Assembly: GCA_019119305.1 (NCBI GenBank)
Contig: DWXH01000023.1
Span: 1 to 64,000, forward strand
Direction: 5' to 3'
Length of the DNA: 64,000 bases
Origin: Candidatus Alistipes merdigallinarum
Lineage (GTDB): Bacteria > Bacteroidota > Bacteroidia > Bacteroidales > Rikenellaceae
Shown here: positions 7,946 through 17,412 of the stretch, piece by piece
Layout of the letters: every line of letters starts with the position of its first letter
Numbering within the stretch: the stretch's first letter is position 1
Made by a program: the position numbers and the translations under genes
Notes under the pieces: model-generated
What the model saw: only the letters and a program-made list of their open reading frames with translations
Told to the model about the DNA's origin: nothing
Databases searched by the model: none

Positions 7946-10087
7946 TTATTTTTTCTTGGCCGGCTGTTCTGCCTCCCGATCAAGCAAATAGTAGATGTTA
8001 TCGGCAATGGCCGCTGGAGAGATGAACATACCACCATATTCACCGGTCGTCGCGTTGTGCGTGTCGGGGAAACAATAGTCGAACTCACCCGCCTTATACC
8101 GTTCATAGGTCTCCGGAATGTTGTGCGGACGCCAGTTGTCATCCGTATGGACATTCATCCAGCGAATTGCCGCATTCGTGATACCCCGATGGAACTTCAG
8201 CCAATCGATTTCGGGATCCACCTCTTCCCAGCGGATTCCGTTGCTGACCGATTGTGCGAAGACGGAAAGCACCTCCCATTGAACGTGATCGCGCACCCAG
8301 TTGGCAAAGTACCAGTCACTCGAACTCAGCACCGGTTTGGTGTTGTACAGCATCGGGATCTCTTTCGGCTCCCACAGGTGGGTAAACGGAATGATCGTTC
8401 TCATCCAATAAATCGCTTTCTCTTTGTATTTCTCATCACCGAACTGCTCGAATGCCTTGTAGTTTGCGATAGCCGCATGTCCGGCCGCGAACAGATTGGC
8501 CGCATGCAACGGAGTTTCCCAGAAATCGCCGCCTTCGGGACGGGTCATCGGCATACAGAAGTCGATGGCTTTCTTGGCTGCATCGAGGAAACGTTGCTCT
8601 CCGGTCTCCTTACCGATATGCAACAGTTCGATGGCCGGGAGAATCGTAATATCGAGCGCCGTAGCTCCATCCAGTCCCATCGGTTCTACGAACGAGGTAG
8701 CTACCTTGAAATCATCCTTGCGGTAGTGACGGCCATCGGGTTCGAAAGCAAATGATCCGTCAGCCCGCTGAATCTTCAGAATCTCATCGCCCTGTTTGGT
8801 CAACCGGGCCTTACGCGCCTCGGCACTTTCGGGAGCAGCCGGAGCGGCATCCCCTGTCTGCAAGGACTCTAACTTTGCCTGAAGCTCTTTGGTGACCTGA
8901 GCCTTCTTGTTTTCCTGCATGTATCGGTGCAAAAAGCCGGGAAGCGACGGAGAAGCCTCATTGATCGAGCGTTGAACCACTCCGAAACCGCGACCTTCGT
9001 GCCATAAATTCGTATTGTAGGCCTGAGCCATCAGATCGAGTGCCTCACGGTACTCCCACTTCGGGGTAGAGGGTTCCGGCAAGCCGTGGCGGATAACCCA
9101 GTCGGCAATGATATCCACGCTATTTCCCTTCTTCAACCACAGCTCGGCTTCAAATTCGATCTTCTGTCCGATCCGAACCTCCGGAGCCAGCTGCGAATAG
9201 AGTTCGTTCTCATGACCTTCGACCGAAGCATCCGGAATCATCAGCCCCATCAACTGGTTATTCATCCGATCGACAAAATTAGGCGAGGCGAAAACCGGCT
9301 GCGGATGCTGTGTCCGGTAGTTGAACCAACGGGCTGCCACCGCATTGGGATCCCAAGCCAGTCCGATCGCATCGCCGTCGTGGCTGATGGCCATCACCGG
9401 AACCGAAACCTTGTTGGGGTGGGGGGCCACACGGAGGGCCCACGGATCCTTGAAGAAGTCCGAACCGCTGGTCCACTCATCACCGATCGCCCAATCCACA
9501 CCGGGCAGGATCGCATCGTCCTTCTCGGTGCCGAACGACGATTCGCCCACCTTCAGCCACGGACCGCGCAGATAACGGAGGTAATAGTTTCCCGTAGCCG
9601 TCAGATCGTATTTCAACTTTACGACCGGCGAATCGGGGGTTATGGTTACCGTAACGGTTCCCGTAATGGCCGGCTCGGTATAGGGGTAGTGCATCCAGTT
9701 GTCAAACGACGTGCCCTTCAACATATCGCGAACGACTACCGATTTCACATGGAAAATCAGACTCTCGGCTTCGGCCGACTTTTCGCGGATGACCGAATCG
9801 GCCTCGAAACGCATCGGAATATCCTGATCGCGGATCATCAGTTCGCCCAGATGATCCATCACGGCCATCAGTTTCCCCTCCGGTGTGTGAATCTCGCCCC
9901 AGCCCCAACCTTTAATCCGTTTGAAAAAATTCATCGTGATATAGGGGTTCTCGAGCGTTACCGACTCATTCACATAGCTACTCTGTTTAAATTGGGGCGT
10001 CAATGCCTTATCGTCTCCGCCGTTCGCGCCGAACGCAACGCCCGACACACATACGCCCAACAACAGGGCAAAAAACATTTTTTTCAT
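7946..10087 (-). CDS. Secreted protein of unknown function, beta-sandwich plus helical toroid
   Basis: Signal peptide at residues 1-20 (FFALLLGVCVSGVAFGA). I do not recognise the family. Residues ~30-320 are beta-rich with many aromatic patches (IKGWGWGEIHTP; WFNYRTQHPQP). After a short charged helical insert (~400-440, Ala/Glu/Lys-rich) the C-terminal half (~440-710) is helical with repeated Trp/His/Asp-rich turns (QRADGSFAFEPDG; GGDFWETPLHAANLFAAGH; SSSDWYFANWVRDHVQWE), as in (alpha/alpha) toroid glycosidases and polysaccharide lyases. The tail ends in KKK. Neighbours are a GH99-like protein and GH92, so it probably binds or cuts the same glycan. This is the least understood member of the operon. 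Confidence 0.7.
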   Translation of the reverse strand: MKKMFFALLLGVCVSGVAFGANGGDDKALTPQFKQSSYVNESVTLENPYITMNFFKRIKGWGWGEIHTPEGKLMAVMDHLGELMIRDQDIPMRFEADSVIREKSAEAESLIFHVKSVVVRDMLKGTSFDNWMHYPYTEPAITGTVTVTITPDSPVVKLKYDLTATGNYYLRYLRGPWLKVGESSFGTEKDDAILPGVDWAIGDEWTSGSDFFKDPWALRVAPHPNKVSVPVMAISHDGDAIGLAWDPNAVAARWFNYRTQHPQPVFASPNFVDRMNNQLMGLMIPDASVEGHENELYSQLAPEVRIGQKIEFEAELWLKKGNSVDIIADWVIRHGLPEPSTPKWEYREALDLMAQAYNTNLWHEGRGFGVVQRSINEASPSLPGFLHRYMQENKKAQVTKELQAKLESLQTGDAAPAAPESAEARKARLTKQGDEILKIQRADGSFAFEPDGRHYRKDDFKVATSFVEPMGLDGATALDITILPAIELLHIGKETGEQRFLDAAKKAIDFCMPMTRPEGGDFWETPLHAANLFAAGHAAIANYKAFEQFGDEKYKEKAIYWMRTIIPFTHLWEPKEIPMLYNTKPVLSSSDWYFANWVRDHVQWEVLSVFAQSVSNGIRWEEVDPEIDWLKFHRGITNAAIRWMNVHTDDNWRPHNIPETYERYKAGEFDYCFPDTHNATTGEYGGMFISPAAIADNIYYLLDREAEQPAKKK

Positions 10088-10141
10088 CTTAATACTTCAG
10101 GTTTAGCAGTTTCTATTTTCATTCAACTTTTTATCGATGGA

Positions 10142-11977
10142 CTACTCCTCCTCAAACCGATAGTTCGCCCGACGCGACGGAGCCTGATCTCCATTGAGGA
10201 AAAACTCCTCGATGTCGCCCAGTTTCTGGATTCCGTCCGCCCAGTGGAAATCGAAAGCCAATTTTCCGGAACCGAAATAGGAGCGAGGGACGCGCACCAT
10301 CATCTCATTACCCTCATACCGGAACGCAACTCCTTTGGAGCCGCTCCACGACTCTCCATCGTAGGTTTTAACGGTCGAGGTCCGGTCGTTCTTAAACTCG
10401 GCATTGACCAACAGGTCGTAACCTTCCCAACCCGTCTCATGACTCTTGTCCGCATCGATAAACAACAGCATCCAATAGGGATCGGTATGAGGTGTCAGTG
10501 CTTCAGCCGTCTTCACATAGAAGTAGACATAATCATCATCGCGGGCCACCTTCGACTCGACAATGTCGTTCCGTCCGGTCTCGTTGATATAGGGCCCAGC
10601 CGCGAAGTTACCCGGACTGTTCCGATGGGTCACATCGCCGACATGATCGTAGTAGCTCTTCTTCACCCAACGCCACTGATCGAAATCGCCTTCCATGTCG
10701 ATCGTAACGGGTGCACCCACCGGCTCGGGACGCTCCACACCTTTGTATTTGCGGACATTCGCCACCAGTTGATAGTAATAGTTGTCGGAGTGTCCCCCTT
10801 TCATCGGCTCGATGTCGCGACTATACTCCTGATTGTACTGATCGATAAAATAGCCTTCACCCATGCGTACTTCGCGTCCGCCCTTTCCGCACTTGGCTCC
10901 GGGAAAAAAGTCCCACTTTTTCATCTCCTCTTCGTAATCCTGATTCGTACGGGTCATCTGACCGGCCGTCCACTCGTTCCATCCGGTCACAAAGACAAAC
11001 TCCGGATCGACCTCCAAGGCTCTTTGCCACTGTTGATCGAAATAGAGCCCCCGATCGGTCACGGGCGTCACATCGTACTCGTTTCTTTCGGGTTCGACAC
11101 CATCCTTAAAACTGCGGCCGATATTCGAAAGCGGATGTTGGGCTACGGCTACCGGAACATATTCGGGACGATCGGGAGACTCGTGCCAGCCCACCGACTG
11201 CGGATAGTGGTCGACCCACGGCCACTCATCATAACCGTTGTCGTACCACTTCAGCGTCGTCCAGGCCCAGCTCTGACGGATCGTAAAGAAGTCTGTTATC
11301 TCCTTCGGGAAGCGCACATCGTCCATCAGCTGCCGGTCACCGATGATGTGCTGCCCGAACATCAACAACGGTTTTCCTTTCCACCGGAACCATAAATCCG
11401 CATACAACCCCTTGCTGTAAATCTCATCCCAAAGCTGCATGACCGAATTCTGACTTGCCAGACATGCAATCTGCGGCGTCTTTTCCCCTTCGGCCCGCAT
11501 CCGACGAAATACGTCTGCGATAAAGACAAACACATCCTTATAAATCACATCGTTCGTATTATCCAAAATGATGACATCCACTCCCGCATCGGCCAACTGA
11601 CGGGCATGCCGGCGGATTATCCATTCGTCCTTCATGATATAGTATCCCGCTTCGGGTTCACCCCAATAGTGCGTTCCGCCGCCCCAACGGGGATTGACCG
11701 GGTCGGCTGCCAAAATTTCAGTTACGTTGTAGGGACCGTCTTTCGTTCCGTTATTGTTATGCGTCACGAAATAGAACATTCCGACAAACCGGTCCCCTTT
11801 TCTCGGACCACATTCGGCATATCCGGGAAGGGCACGCCCCAAAGCATCGGTCGCAACCCAAGTATCCGACTGCAAATCCCTATACAACGAATCGTTCTGT
11901 ACTCCCGACTGGGCCGACAGCATTGTCGTCCCTAAAATACAACATCCGGTAATAAAATTTCTTCTTATCGACATCAT
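10142..11977 (-). CDS. Secreted GH99/WbsX-like endo-mannosidase candidate with C-terminal CBM9-like domain
   Basis: After a signal-like start (SIRRNFITGCCILGTTMLSAQ) residues ~50-380 form a TIM-barrel-like domain: DRFVGMFYFV, QLADAGVDVIILDNTN, and FVTGWNEWTAGQ at ~330, the WNEW signature seen in GH71/GH99/WbsX-like proteins. Residues ~430-610 resemble a CBM9-type module (TIDMEGDFDQWRWV, DDDYVYFYVKTAE, LLFIDADKS). GH99 enzymes cleave internal alpha-mannosidic bonds; whether this divergent relative does so is inference. The track's 12067 start is rejected because a terminator hairpin lies within that extension; the MetMet at 11977/11974 starts the signal peptide. Confidence 0.75.
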   Translation of the reverse strand: MMSIRRNFITGCCILGTTMLSAQSGVQNDSLYRDLQSDTWVATDALGRALPGYAECGPRKGDRFVGMFYFVTHNNNGTKDGPYNVTEILAADPVNPRWGGGTHYWGEPEAGYYIMKDEWIIRRHARQLADAGVDVIILDNTNDVIYKDVFVFIADVFRRMRAEGEKTPQIACLASQNSVMQLWDEIYSKGLYADLWFRWKGKPLLMFGQHIIGDRQLMDDVRFPKEITDFFTIRQSWAWTTLKWYDNGYDEWPWVDHYPQSVGWHESPDRPEYVPVAVAQHPLSNIGRSFKDGVEPERNEYDVTPVTDRGLYFDQQWQRALEVDPEFVFVTGWNEWTAGQMTRTNQDYEEEMKKWDFFPGAKCGKGGREVRMGEGYFIDQYNQEYSRDIEPMKGGHSDNYYYQLVANVRKYKGVERPEPVGAPVTIDMEGDFDQWRWVKKSYYDHVGDVTHRNSPGNFAAGPYINETGRNDIVESKVARDDDYVYFYVKTAEALTPHTDPYWMLLFIDADKSHETGWEGYDLLVNAEFKNDRTSTVKTYDGESWSGSKGVAFRYEGNEMMVRVPRSYFGSGKLAFDFHWADGIQKLGDIEEFFLNGDQAPSRRANYRFEEE

Positions 11978-11998
11978 ATTATTCTTCGTTTTGATTAG

Positions 11999-12029
11999 AA
12001 AAAACCCCGTCTGAAATCCAAACGGGGCT
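11999..12029 (-). terminator. Intra-operon terminator hairpin
   Basis: Minus strand reads AGCCCCGT, an 11-nt loop, ACGGGGTT and then T residues (A-run 11999-12004 on the plus strand). It lies 40 nt after the DUF5722-like stop and 22 nt before the GH99-like start, so it may lower expression of the four downstream genes. Confidence 0.75.
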
Positions 12030-12066
12030 ATTGCAATTATGTGGGAGATTTCCGTACCCCGAACCA

Positions 12067-14196
12067 CTATTTTTTATCAGGGATCTCGATCGGACCTTTA
12101 TAAAGAATCTGATCCCAATCATCGATTCCGATAATCTCTTTGGCAAATTCGAAAACTTCATCCTCCCGATCGGTATCGAACGCCTGGAAAACAAACCATG
12201 CAGGTTTACGTCCCGACGGATCCTCCTCGTCATCCGGGAAACGACGGACTCCGATGCGCAAGCCTCCCTCACCGCGTTGGTCAAACCAGCCGTGCATCTG
12301 GTAAGCATCGATTCCGTCGCATGCCTTGAGTTTTTTCATCGCATAGGCCATTCCGGCAGCCTGTTCGAGCAGAGCCTGTTCAGAGTAATCTTTCGAATTG
12401 GGATTTTGCTCCGACAGATAGAGCGTACGTTTTTCTTTCCCTTGATACAACGCTCTGGGGTGTTTGATCCAAGCATCGAGCACCTCCAGATTCTTGAACG
12501 TAATCAACGGCGTATTGTAATCGAACGTTGCCTCCGTATCGAGCCATGCCTTCGGTTCGAAAAGCGACTGAGGATAGGGGTGATGTGCCACGCCCCATTT
12601 GAAATCGCCTTCAGCCTCGGTATAATCGAGCAACAGCTCCAGCAACTGGGCGGATGGATAGCAATATTCATTGTGGCGCGACTGCCAGTAATGGGTCAGC
12701 GTAATCAACACTTCGGCGTTCGGATTGTATTTCCGAGCGGTGTAATAGAGCAGACGCATCGATTTGACATAAATATCCATGAACCGAAGAGCCGTCTTGA
12801 TTCCGGCATTGGTCCACACCCAACCGGCATCCACCTCGTTGTGGGCGATCCAATGATGAACCCTTCCGTATTTCTTGTCCGGACGGCTGTACCTCGACGC
12901 CAGAAAATCGATCGCCGCAGCATACAGATTCAACGACTCGAGCGTCGTCATGTTGGGCATCGTGTAGATACCTGCCGGATCGAAATCGGGATGCTCGAAA
13001 AGACGTCCCGCCTCTTTATCGGCAAATGCACGTTCCGGAGCCACCAAAATAATCGCCGAAACGATCATGTTGCGTTGGGCTACGAATTGCAATGTCTTGT
13101 CGAAACCTTCGATCGTCTTGGCATCGGCATAATAGGTCTTACCGTTATATTCGAACGGAATCGAATTCTCCGAAGGGGTCAGCCGCATGAATCCCAGCCA
13201 CATATTGATCGTAATGCTGGTTGCCTGAAGGCTGTCCGCATCATACGAGTAGGGGCTGTTGTGGAAACCGCCGATTCCCTTCTTGGTGGTCACGACCTCA
13301 TGAGGCAGATCATACATAGCCTTAACCTCATCGGCATAGTGGCCGTGCGAACAGATCAGGAACCCTTTCTGCGATTTCTGAGCCAATACCCAACGGGAGT
13401 ACAGCCGATCATACTTTTGTCCGTCGATTTCGGCATAACGGTCAAACGTCATTTTAAACTTGGTCGGTTTTTCGACCTTCTGCTCTGTAATGAAATCCAG
13501 ATCCGTAAGCTCCCCGAACATGGGCACTTCACACAAATAGACATCTCCGGCCATCCCTTTGATGTTACCGGATACCTCTATTGCATCGTCCGTCACCTTG
13601 ACATCCGCCACCTCACACGGATAATCCTTTTTCAGATAGATATCGACGTCACGATTCAGTCGGGCTTCGCGCTTTTCGGTCTCGATCTTTTTCTGAGCCT
13701 GTTCCAACTCCTTATCCGTGTAGGCACGCAAACGAGGATTCTTGATGCGTATCGTGGTCGGTTTGGCGGCGTTGGGAGCAATCAGCAAGCTCAAAAAGTC
13801 ATTCGCCCCCGTCATTTTATCCAACTTTTCCGACACATCGACCGAAAAGGTACTCCAACCTTCGGCAATCGGCATACGGATCATATTCTCCTCGATACGC
13901 GAGTGGTCGTTATTGACCATCACGACCATAAATTCCATGCCGGATGCACAGAAATAGTCAAAACTCAGTACAGCAATGTCATCGGACAGCTCGCCGCTTT
14001 TCAACGGAGCGAACTCGATGATCGCATTTCCGGGAGCGGTTGTCGCCTCATAAACCCCTTGTTCCACCTCTTTTAAGGTGAAACCTTTACCCTCTTTGGG
14101 TACGACAGAAAGTTGCACGGAATTTTGAGCCTGGACACTCGTCGCCAACAACAAAAGTCCGGCGAGCCAAAGACTCATCAGATTTTTTTTCTTCAT
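12067..14196 (-). CDS. DUF5722-like secreted protein with clan-A glycosidase-type Glu pair
   Basis: Signal peptide, residues 1-23 (SLWLAGLLLLATSVQA). An N-terminal beta-sandwich (~25-160) ends with a charged helix rich in Glu/Lys (~165-195), then an Ig-like stretch. The C-terminal ~380 residues fit a TIM barrel: WIAHNEVDAGW at ~450 carries an Asn-Glu pair, typical of the acid/base of clan GH-A, and TLYLSEQNPN at ~595 could hold the nucleophile Glu. I associate this architecture with DUF5722 proteins of Bacteroidetes, recalled rather than searched. First gene of the glycan operon; a terminator follows it. Substrate unknown, probably the glycan also targeted by GH92. Confidence 0.72.
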   Translation of the reverse strand: MKKKNLMSLWLAGLLLLATSVQAQNSVQLSVVPKEGKGFTLKEVEQGVYEATTAPGNAIIEFAPLKSGELSDDIAVLSFDYFCASGMEFMVVMVNNDHSRIEENMIRMPIAEGWSTFSVDVSEKLDKMTGANDFLSLLIAPNAAKPTTIRIKNPRLRAYTDKELEQAQKKIETEKREARLNRDVDIYLKKDYPCEVADVKVTDDAIEVSGNIKGMAGDVYLCEVPMFGELTDLDFITEQKVEKPTKFKMTFDRYAEIDGQKYDRLYSRWVLAQKSQKGFLICSHGHYADEVKAMYDLPHEVVTTKKGIGGFHNSPYSYDADSLQATSITINMWLGFMRLTPSENSIPFEYNGKTYYADAKTIEGFDKTLQFVAQRNMIVSAIILVAPERAFADKEAGRLFEHPDFDPAGIYTMPNMTTLESLNLYAAAIDFLASRYSRPDKKYGRVHHWIAHNEVDAGWVWTNAGIKTALRFMDIYVKSMRLLYYTARKYNPNAEVLITLTHYWQSRHNEYCYPSAQLLELLLDYTEAEGDFKWGVAHHPYPQSLFEPKAWLDTEATFDYNTPLITFKNLEVLDAWIKHPRALYQGKEKRTLYLSEQNPNSKDYSEQALLEQAAGMAYAMKKLKACDGIDAYQMHGWFDQRGEGGLRIGVRRFPDDEEDPSGRKPAWFVFQAFDTDREDEVFEFAKEIIGIDDWDQILYKGPIEIPDKK

Positions 14197-14222
14197 TTCG
14201 GTTAAATTAGGTTAATTAATTC

Positions 14223-14241
14223 GTACTGTCGACGTCAGTAC
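14223..14241. promoter_or_regulatory. Short inverted repeat upstream of the glycan operon
   Basis: GTACTG - 7 nt - CAGTAC, 27 nt upstream of the DUF5722-like start, in the 214-nt divergent intergenic region 14197-14410. Size and place suit a repressor or activator site, but 6-bp arms also occur by chance. No perfect TAnnTTTG box was found for either divergent gene; TATCATTG (minus, 14264-14257) is one mismatch away. Confidence 0.3.
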
Positions 14242-14410
14242 ATTTATTTTAGATTACAATGATACGATTTTTCAACCAAAAATCCTAATTGTCAATAAAA
14301 TTATTTTTCACAAAAAATATTTCCTTAAATTCGTTTGAAATACAAAAAAATAAGCTTATTTTTATGAAATAAACAACACGACGCCCAAATAACAGCAACA
14401 TAATATATAT

Positions 14411-17347
14411 ATGAATAGAAATACTACATTTCTTTACATATTTTTAATTTTTATTTTTTTGACCAATATTTCCTTTTCGCGACCAACCGAATCCCCGCGC
14501 AATTCAGAAAAGCCCATTGTATCAGCAAATGATTTGGATATATTCGTAAAAGAGAACCCTTATTCCAGAGACTCCCTTTTACGGGCCCACTTTACCTCCA
14601 TTGCCGGTCAATATCAGGAACGGCTATGGTTCCATACCGACAAACCCTATTACGGAGTAGGCGACACCGTCTGGTTCAGAGGTTACCTGATCGATGCTTC
14701 GATGCTGATACCAAACGCCATGTCCAATTATGTATATGTGGATTTGTTCGACCGTCGGAGAAGATTGGTTAAATCGAAAAAAATCAAACGGGACAGTATC
14801 GGATTTGCCAACAATATCATATTGCCGGACACACTCTCAGCAGGAGAATATACCCTGAGGGCCTATACCGGATGGATGCTGAATTTCGATCCGAAAAATT
14901 TCTTTCAACTCAATTTCACGGTCGGCAATCTCTATTCGGGAGTCAACAGCAACATTACATATACGGACAAACACATGATTATCGAGCTGTCGGACAAGAC
15001 CTCCAAACCATACAGCAACAAAAAGACCACATATAAAATCTTCTCTAAAGGCGGAACCCTATTGTCTAAAGGGAAAATGAAAACCACCGCAACGACGGGG
15101 GCCCTGTTCATACCGCTTCCCAACAAATCGTCACGCGATGGAAGTTATGTAGAAACCAATGTCGATATGGGATACCGGATCTATAACCGCACATTCTTCA
15201 TAGATCCGCCCGAATACGATTTCGACATCCAGTTCTTGCCGGAGGGAGGCGATCTCGTTCCGGGCTCTCCACAACGGATCGCATTCAAGGCCGTACGTTC
15301 AGACGGCTATCCGGTTTTAGTGAAGGGGGAAATCGTAAATGCTGCGGGCCAAACCGTCACATCGTTCCAAAGCGAGCACGACGGTATGGGGACATTCATG
15401 CTCACTCCCCAAGCCGGAGAATCGTATCAAGCCCATACAACATGCAATCTCGAGCACAATGGGAATCCCGAGTTAACGAAAGACTCTGTGTATGCAGACA
15501 GTCTGTTCGATGCCTCGATGTTCGATATAAAAGTCAAAACATCTTATTTGCCGACTGTAAATGACCAGGCATGTGCATTGACCGTCTCTCGGCAGGGTGA
15601 TCTCATTCATTATCGGTTTTTGGGCAGAATTCCCGAGATGAGTACACTCATAGGCCATACACGGAATCTTTATCTTTTCTCTCGATCGATGCCATCCGAT
15701 GGGTCTTCAGAGGGTTCGATCCATACCGACTCTCTACCCGAAGGAATTCTCCATCTGATGTTGGTCGATTCGTTGGGGCTACCGCTAACGGAGCGGTTGG
15801 TGTATGTTCCTCACCCGGAGTCACGTCCCCAATGGAGCGTTCGCCCCGATAAAGCCACCTACGGGAAAAGAGAAAAAGTAAAAATAGATCTTGAATTGGA
15901 CAAACCCGAATTTTTCTCCAATTATTATTCGGTAAGCATCACCGATCGCAGTACCATTTACTACGATTCATTGAGCGAAAATATAAACTCATATCTGTTG
16001 GTTACCTCCGATTTAAAAGGCTATATTCACAATCCGGGATACTATTTTCTCGATGACAGTCTGCCAAGAAAAGATGCACTCGACCTTGTAATGATGACAC
16101 ACGGATGGAGACGATTCGCCACAAATAGGGCTCCAGTTTATGAAGAAAAGAGAAATAACCGGAAAGACAATGAAAAATTCGACGCACGTCTTTCATATAC
16201 AGCATATACTGCATTGAAAGACTCGAACTCCCTGTTCAGCTACTTTCTGCCCTCTGCATTTTCGCCACAACATCGTGTCGAACAGAATCAATTCTTCACG
16301 GGAAAAGTAACAACCTTAATGTGGAATAAAGTGGCTAAAAATGTAAACGTCACGGCCATGACTCTCGACAAGGACAGTCTGATTTTCAAGACGGTTACGG
16401 ATAGTGTGGGACGATTCACGATCGATGGTTTCGATATCGCCGATACGACGCTTTTCCAATTTACATCACGAGGAGGAAAAAACGACAAAACCCCATATTA
16501 TGTCGAAGTGGACAAAATATATCCCCGACCTCTACATACGCCATTCTATCCCTATTCGAAAGGTGACATAAAATTGCCCTACGAGAAAAAACTCCAAGCC
16601 TATCTCAACTCCACAAACACAGATACCATCACAGGTTTTACACTCGACGAAGTGACCGTTACAGGACGAGATCCGTTCCTACCATTAAGATCGACCTACG
16701 GAAGAGTATACGACACAACATATATATCCAAACATAAATCATGGACCGTCTACCAATATCTGGCACGATTGGCCAATGTCGGACGATACGTCAGGGAACA
16801 ATTGTTCACCATTATTCTTCCTGGGGGGCGGGTAGAATTTCTTGCACAGGTTCGAGTCAACGATTCGATAATCGGCAGCCGTCAAATCAATTATTTGAAA
16901 GGCATCGACATGGAAGATGTGAAGTACGTGGGAGTCATTGTTCCCGAGGGAGTCGCCGGTGTACCACCCAGCCCCGGCAATGTAACGCATCCTTATTTAC
17001 AAAGTAAAATATATCCTTTCCGCATAGAAGTGATATTGAAAAAAGGAGCTATGATCACCCAGCCGGATTACACATTGTATGAATCTTTCGGATACGCAAA
17101 ACATGTAGAGTTCTACCATCAGAGATACGATCGTCCGTGGCGACTGAACAGCAAACATTTTGATCGTCGCTCGACACTATACTGGAACCCCTATCTGCCG
17201 GTATCAGAAGAGGGCAAGGCAACCATCGAATTTTATGCGGACGACAGCAACAATCCGCAATACGAGATCACGATTGAAGGAATTTCGCCAGCGGGAGTAC
17301 CTGTCTTCTATCGATCGGAAGTATCGAAAGAAGAGTTGAATAAGTGA
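14411..17347 (+). CDS. MG2/TonB-plug-like surface protein (paralog 1)
   Basis: Signal-like N-terminus (LYIFLIFIFLTNISFS). Residues ~70-175 form a macroglobulin MG2-like domain (ERLWFHTDKPYYGVGDTVWF ... LSAGEYTLRAYTGWMLNFD). More beta-sandwich domains follow, including FDIQFLPEGGDLVPG (~275), a YLLVTSDLKGYIHNPGYYF block (~530) and a carboxypeptidase-regulatory-like segment (~640-690). Around 745-870 a degenerate TonB-receptor plug is visible (TLDEVTVTG ... NYLKGIDMEDVKYVGVIVPEG). A C-terminal sandwich ends the protein (TLYWNPYLPV ... EITIEGISPAGVPVFYRS). No outer-membrane barrel follows. Two related genes lie at 55-61 kb. The next gene is a lipoprotein 65 nt away. Role unknown; surface or periplasmic assembly is inferred. 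Confidence 0.8.
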   Translation: MNRNTTFLYIFLIFIFLTNISFSRPTESPRNSEKPIVSANDLDIFVKENPYSRDSLLRAHFTSIAGQYQERLWFHTDKPYYGVGDTVWFRGYLIDASMLIPNAMSNYVYVDLFDRRRRLVKSKKIKRDSIGFANNIILPDTLSAGEYTLRAYTGWMLNFDPKNFFQLNFTVGNLYSGVNSNITYTDKHMIIELSDKTSKPYSNKKTTYKIFSKGGTLLSKGKMKTTATTGALFIPLPNKSSRDGSYVETNVDMGYRIYNRTFFIDPPEYDFDIQFLPEGGDLVPGSPQRIAFKAVRSDGYPVLVKGEIVNAAGQTVTSFQSEHDGMGTFMLTPQAGESYQAHTTCNLEHNGNPELTKDSVYADSLFDASMFDIKVKTSYLPTVNDQACALTVSRQGDLIHYRFLGRIPEMSTLIGHTRNLYLFSRSMPSDGSSEGSIHTDSLPEGILHLMLVDSLGLPLTERLVYVPHPESRPQWSVRPDKATYGKREKVKIDLELDKPEFFSNYYSVSITDRSTIYYDSLSENINSYLLVTSDLKGYIHNPGYYFLDDSLPRKDALDLVMMTHGWRRFATNRAPVYEEKRNNRKDNEKFDARLSYTAYTALKDSNSLFSYFLPSAFSPQHRVEQNQFFTGKVTTLMWNKVAKNVNVTAMTLDKDSLIFKTVTDSVGRFTIDGFDIADTTLFQFTSRGGKNDKTPYYVEVDKIYPRPLHTPFYPYSKGDIKLPYEKKLQAYLNSTNTDTITGFTLDEVTVTGRDPFLPLRSTYGRVYDTTYISKHKSWTVYQYLARLANVGRYVREQLFTIILPGGRVEFLAQVRVNDSIIGSRQINYLKGIDMEDVKYVGVIVPEGVAGVPPSPGNVTHPYLQSKIYPFRIEVILKKGAMITQPDYTLYESFGYAKHVEFYHQRYDRPWRLNSKHFDRRSTLYWNPYLPVSEEGKATIEFYADDSNNPQYEITIEGISPAGVPVFYRSEVSKEELNK

Positions 17348-17412
17348 CACCCAGATATTTAACACAACATAAACCATCTATCATATCGATCCACATTAAA
17401 AACAATCATGTC

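Noticed and set aside
9086-11395. 769-aa plus-strand ORF across the glycan operon
   Set aside because: Shadow of the two minus-strand secreted proteins; biased composition and no recognisable domain or signal peptide.
11978-12067. N-terminal extension of the GH99-like protein in the ORF track
   Set aside because: It would translate through a terminator hairpin and bury the signal peptide.
12031-14076. 681-aa plus-strand ORF opposite the DUF5722-like gene
   Set aside because: Antisense shadow; Ile/Arg/His-rich without a domain, while the minus frame has a signal peptide and catalytic-type motifs.
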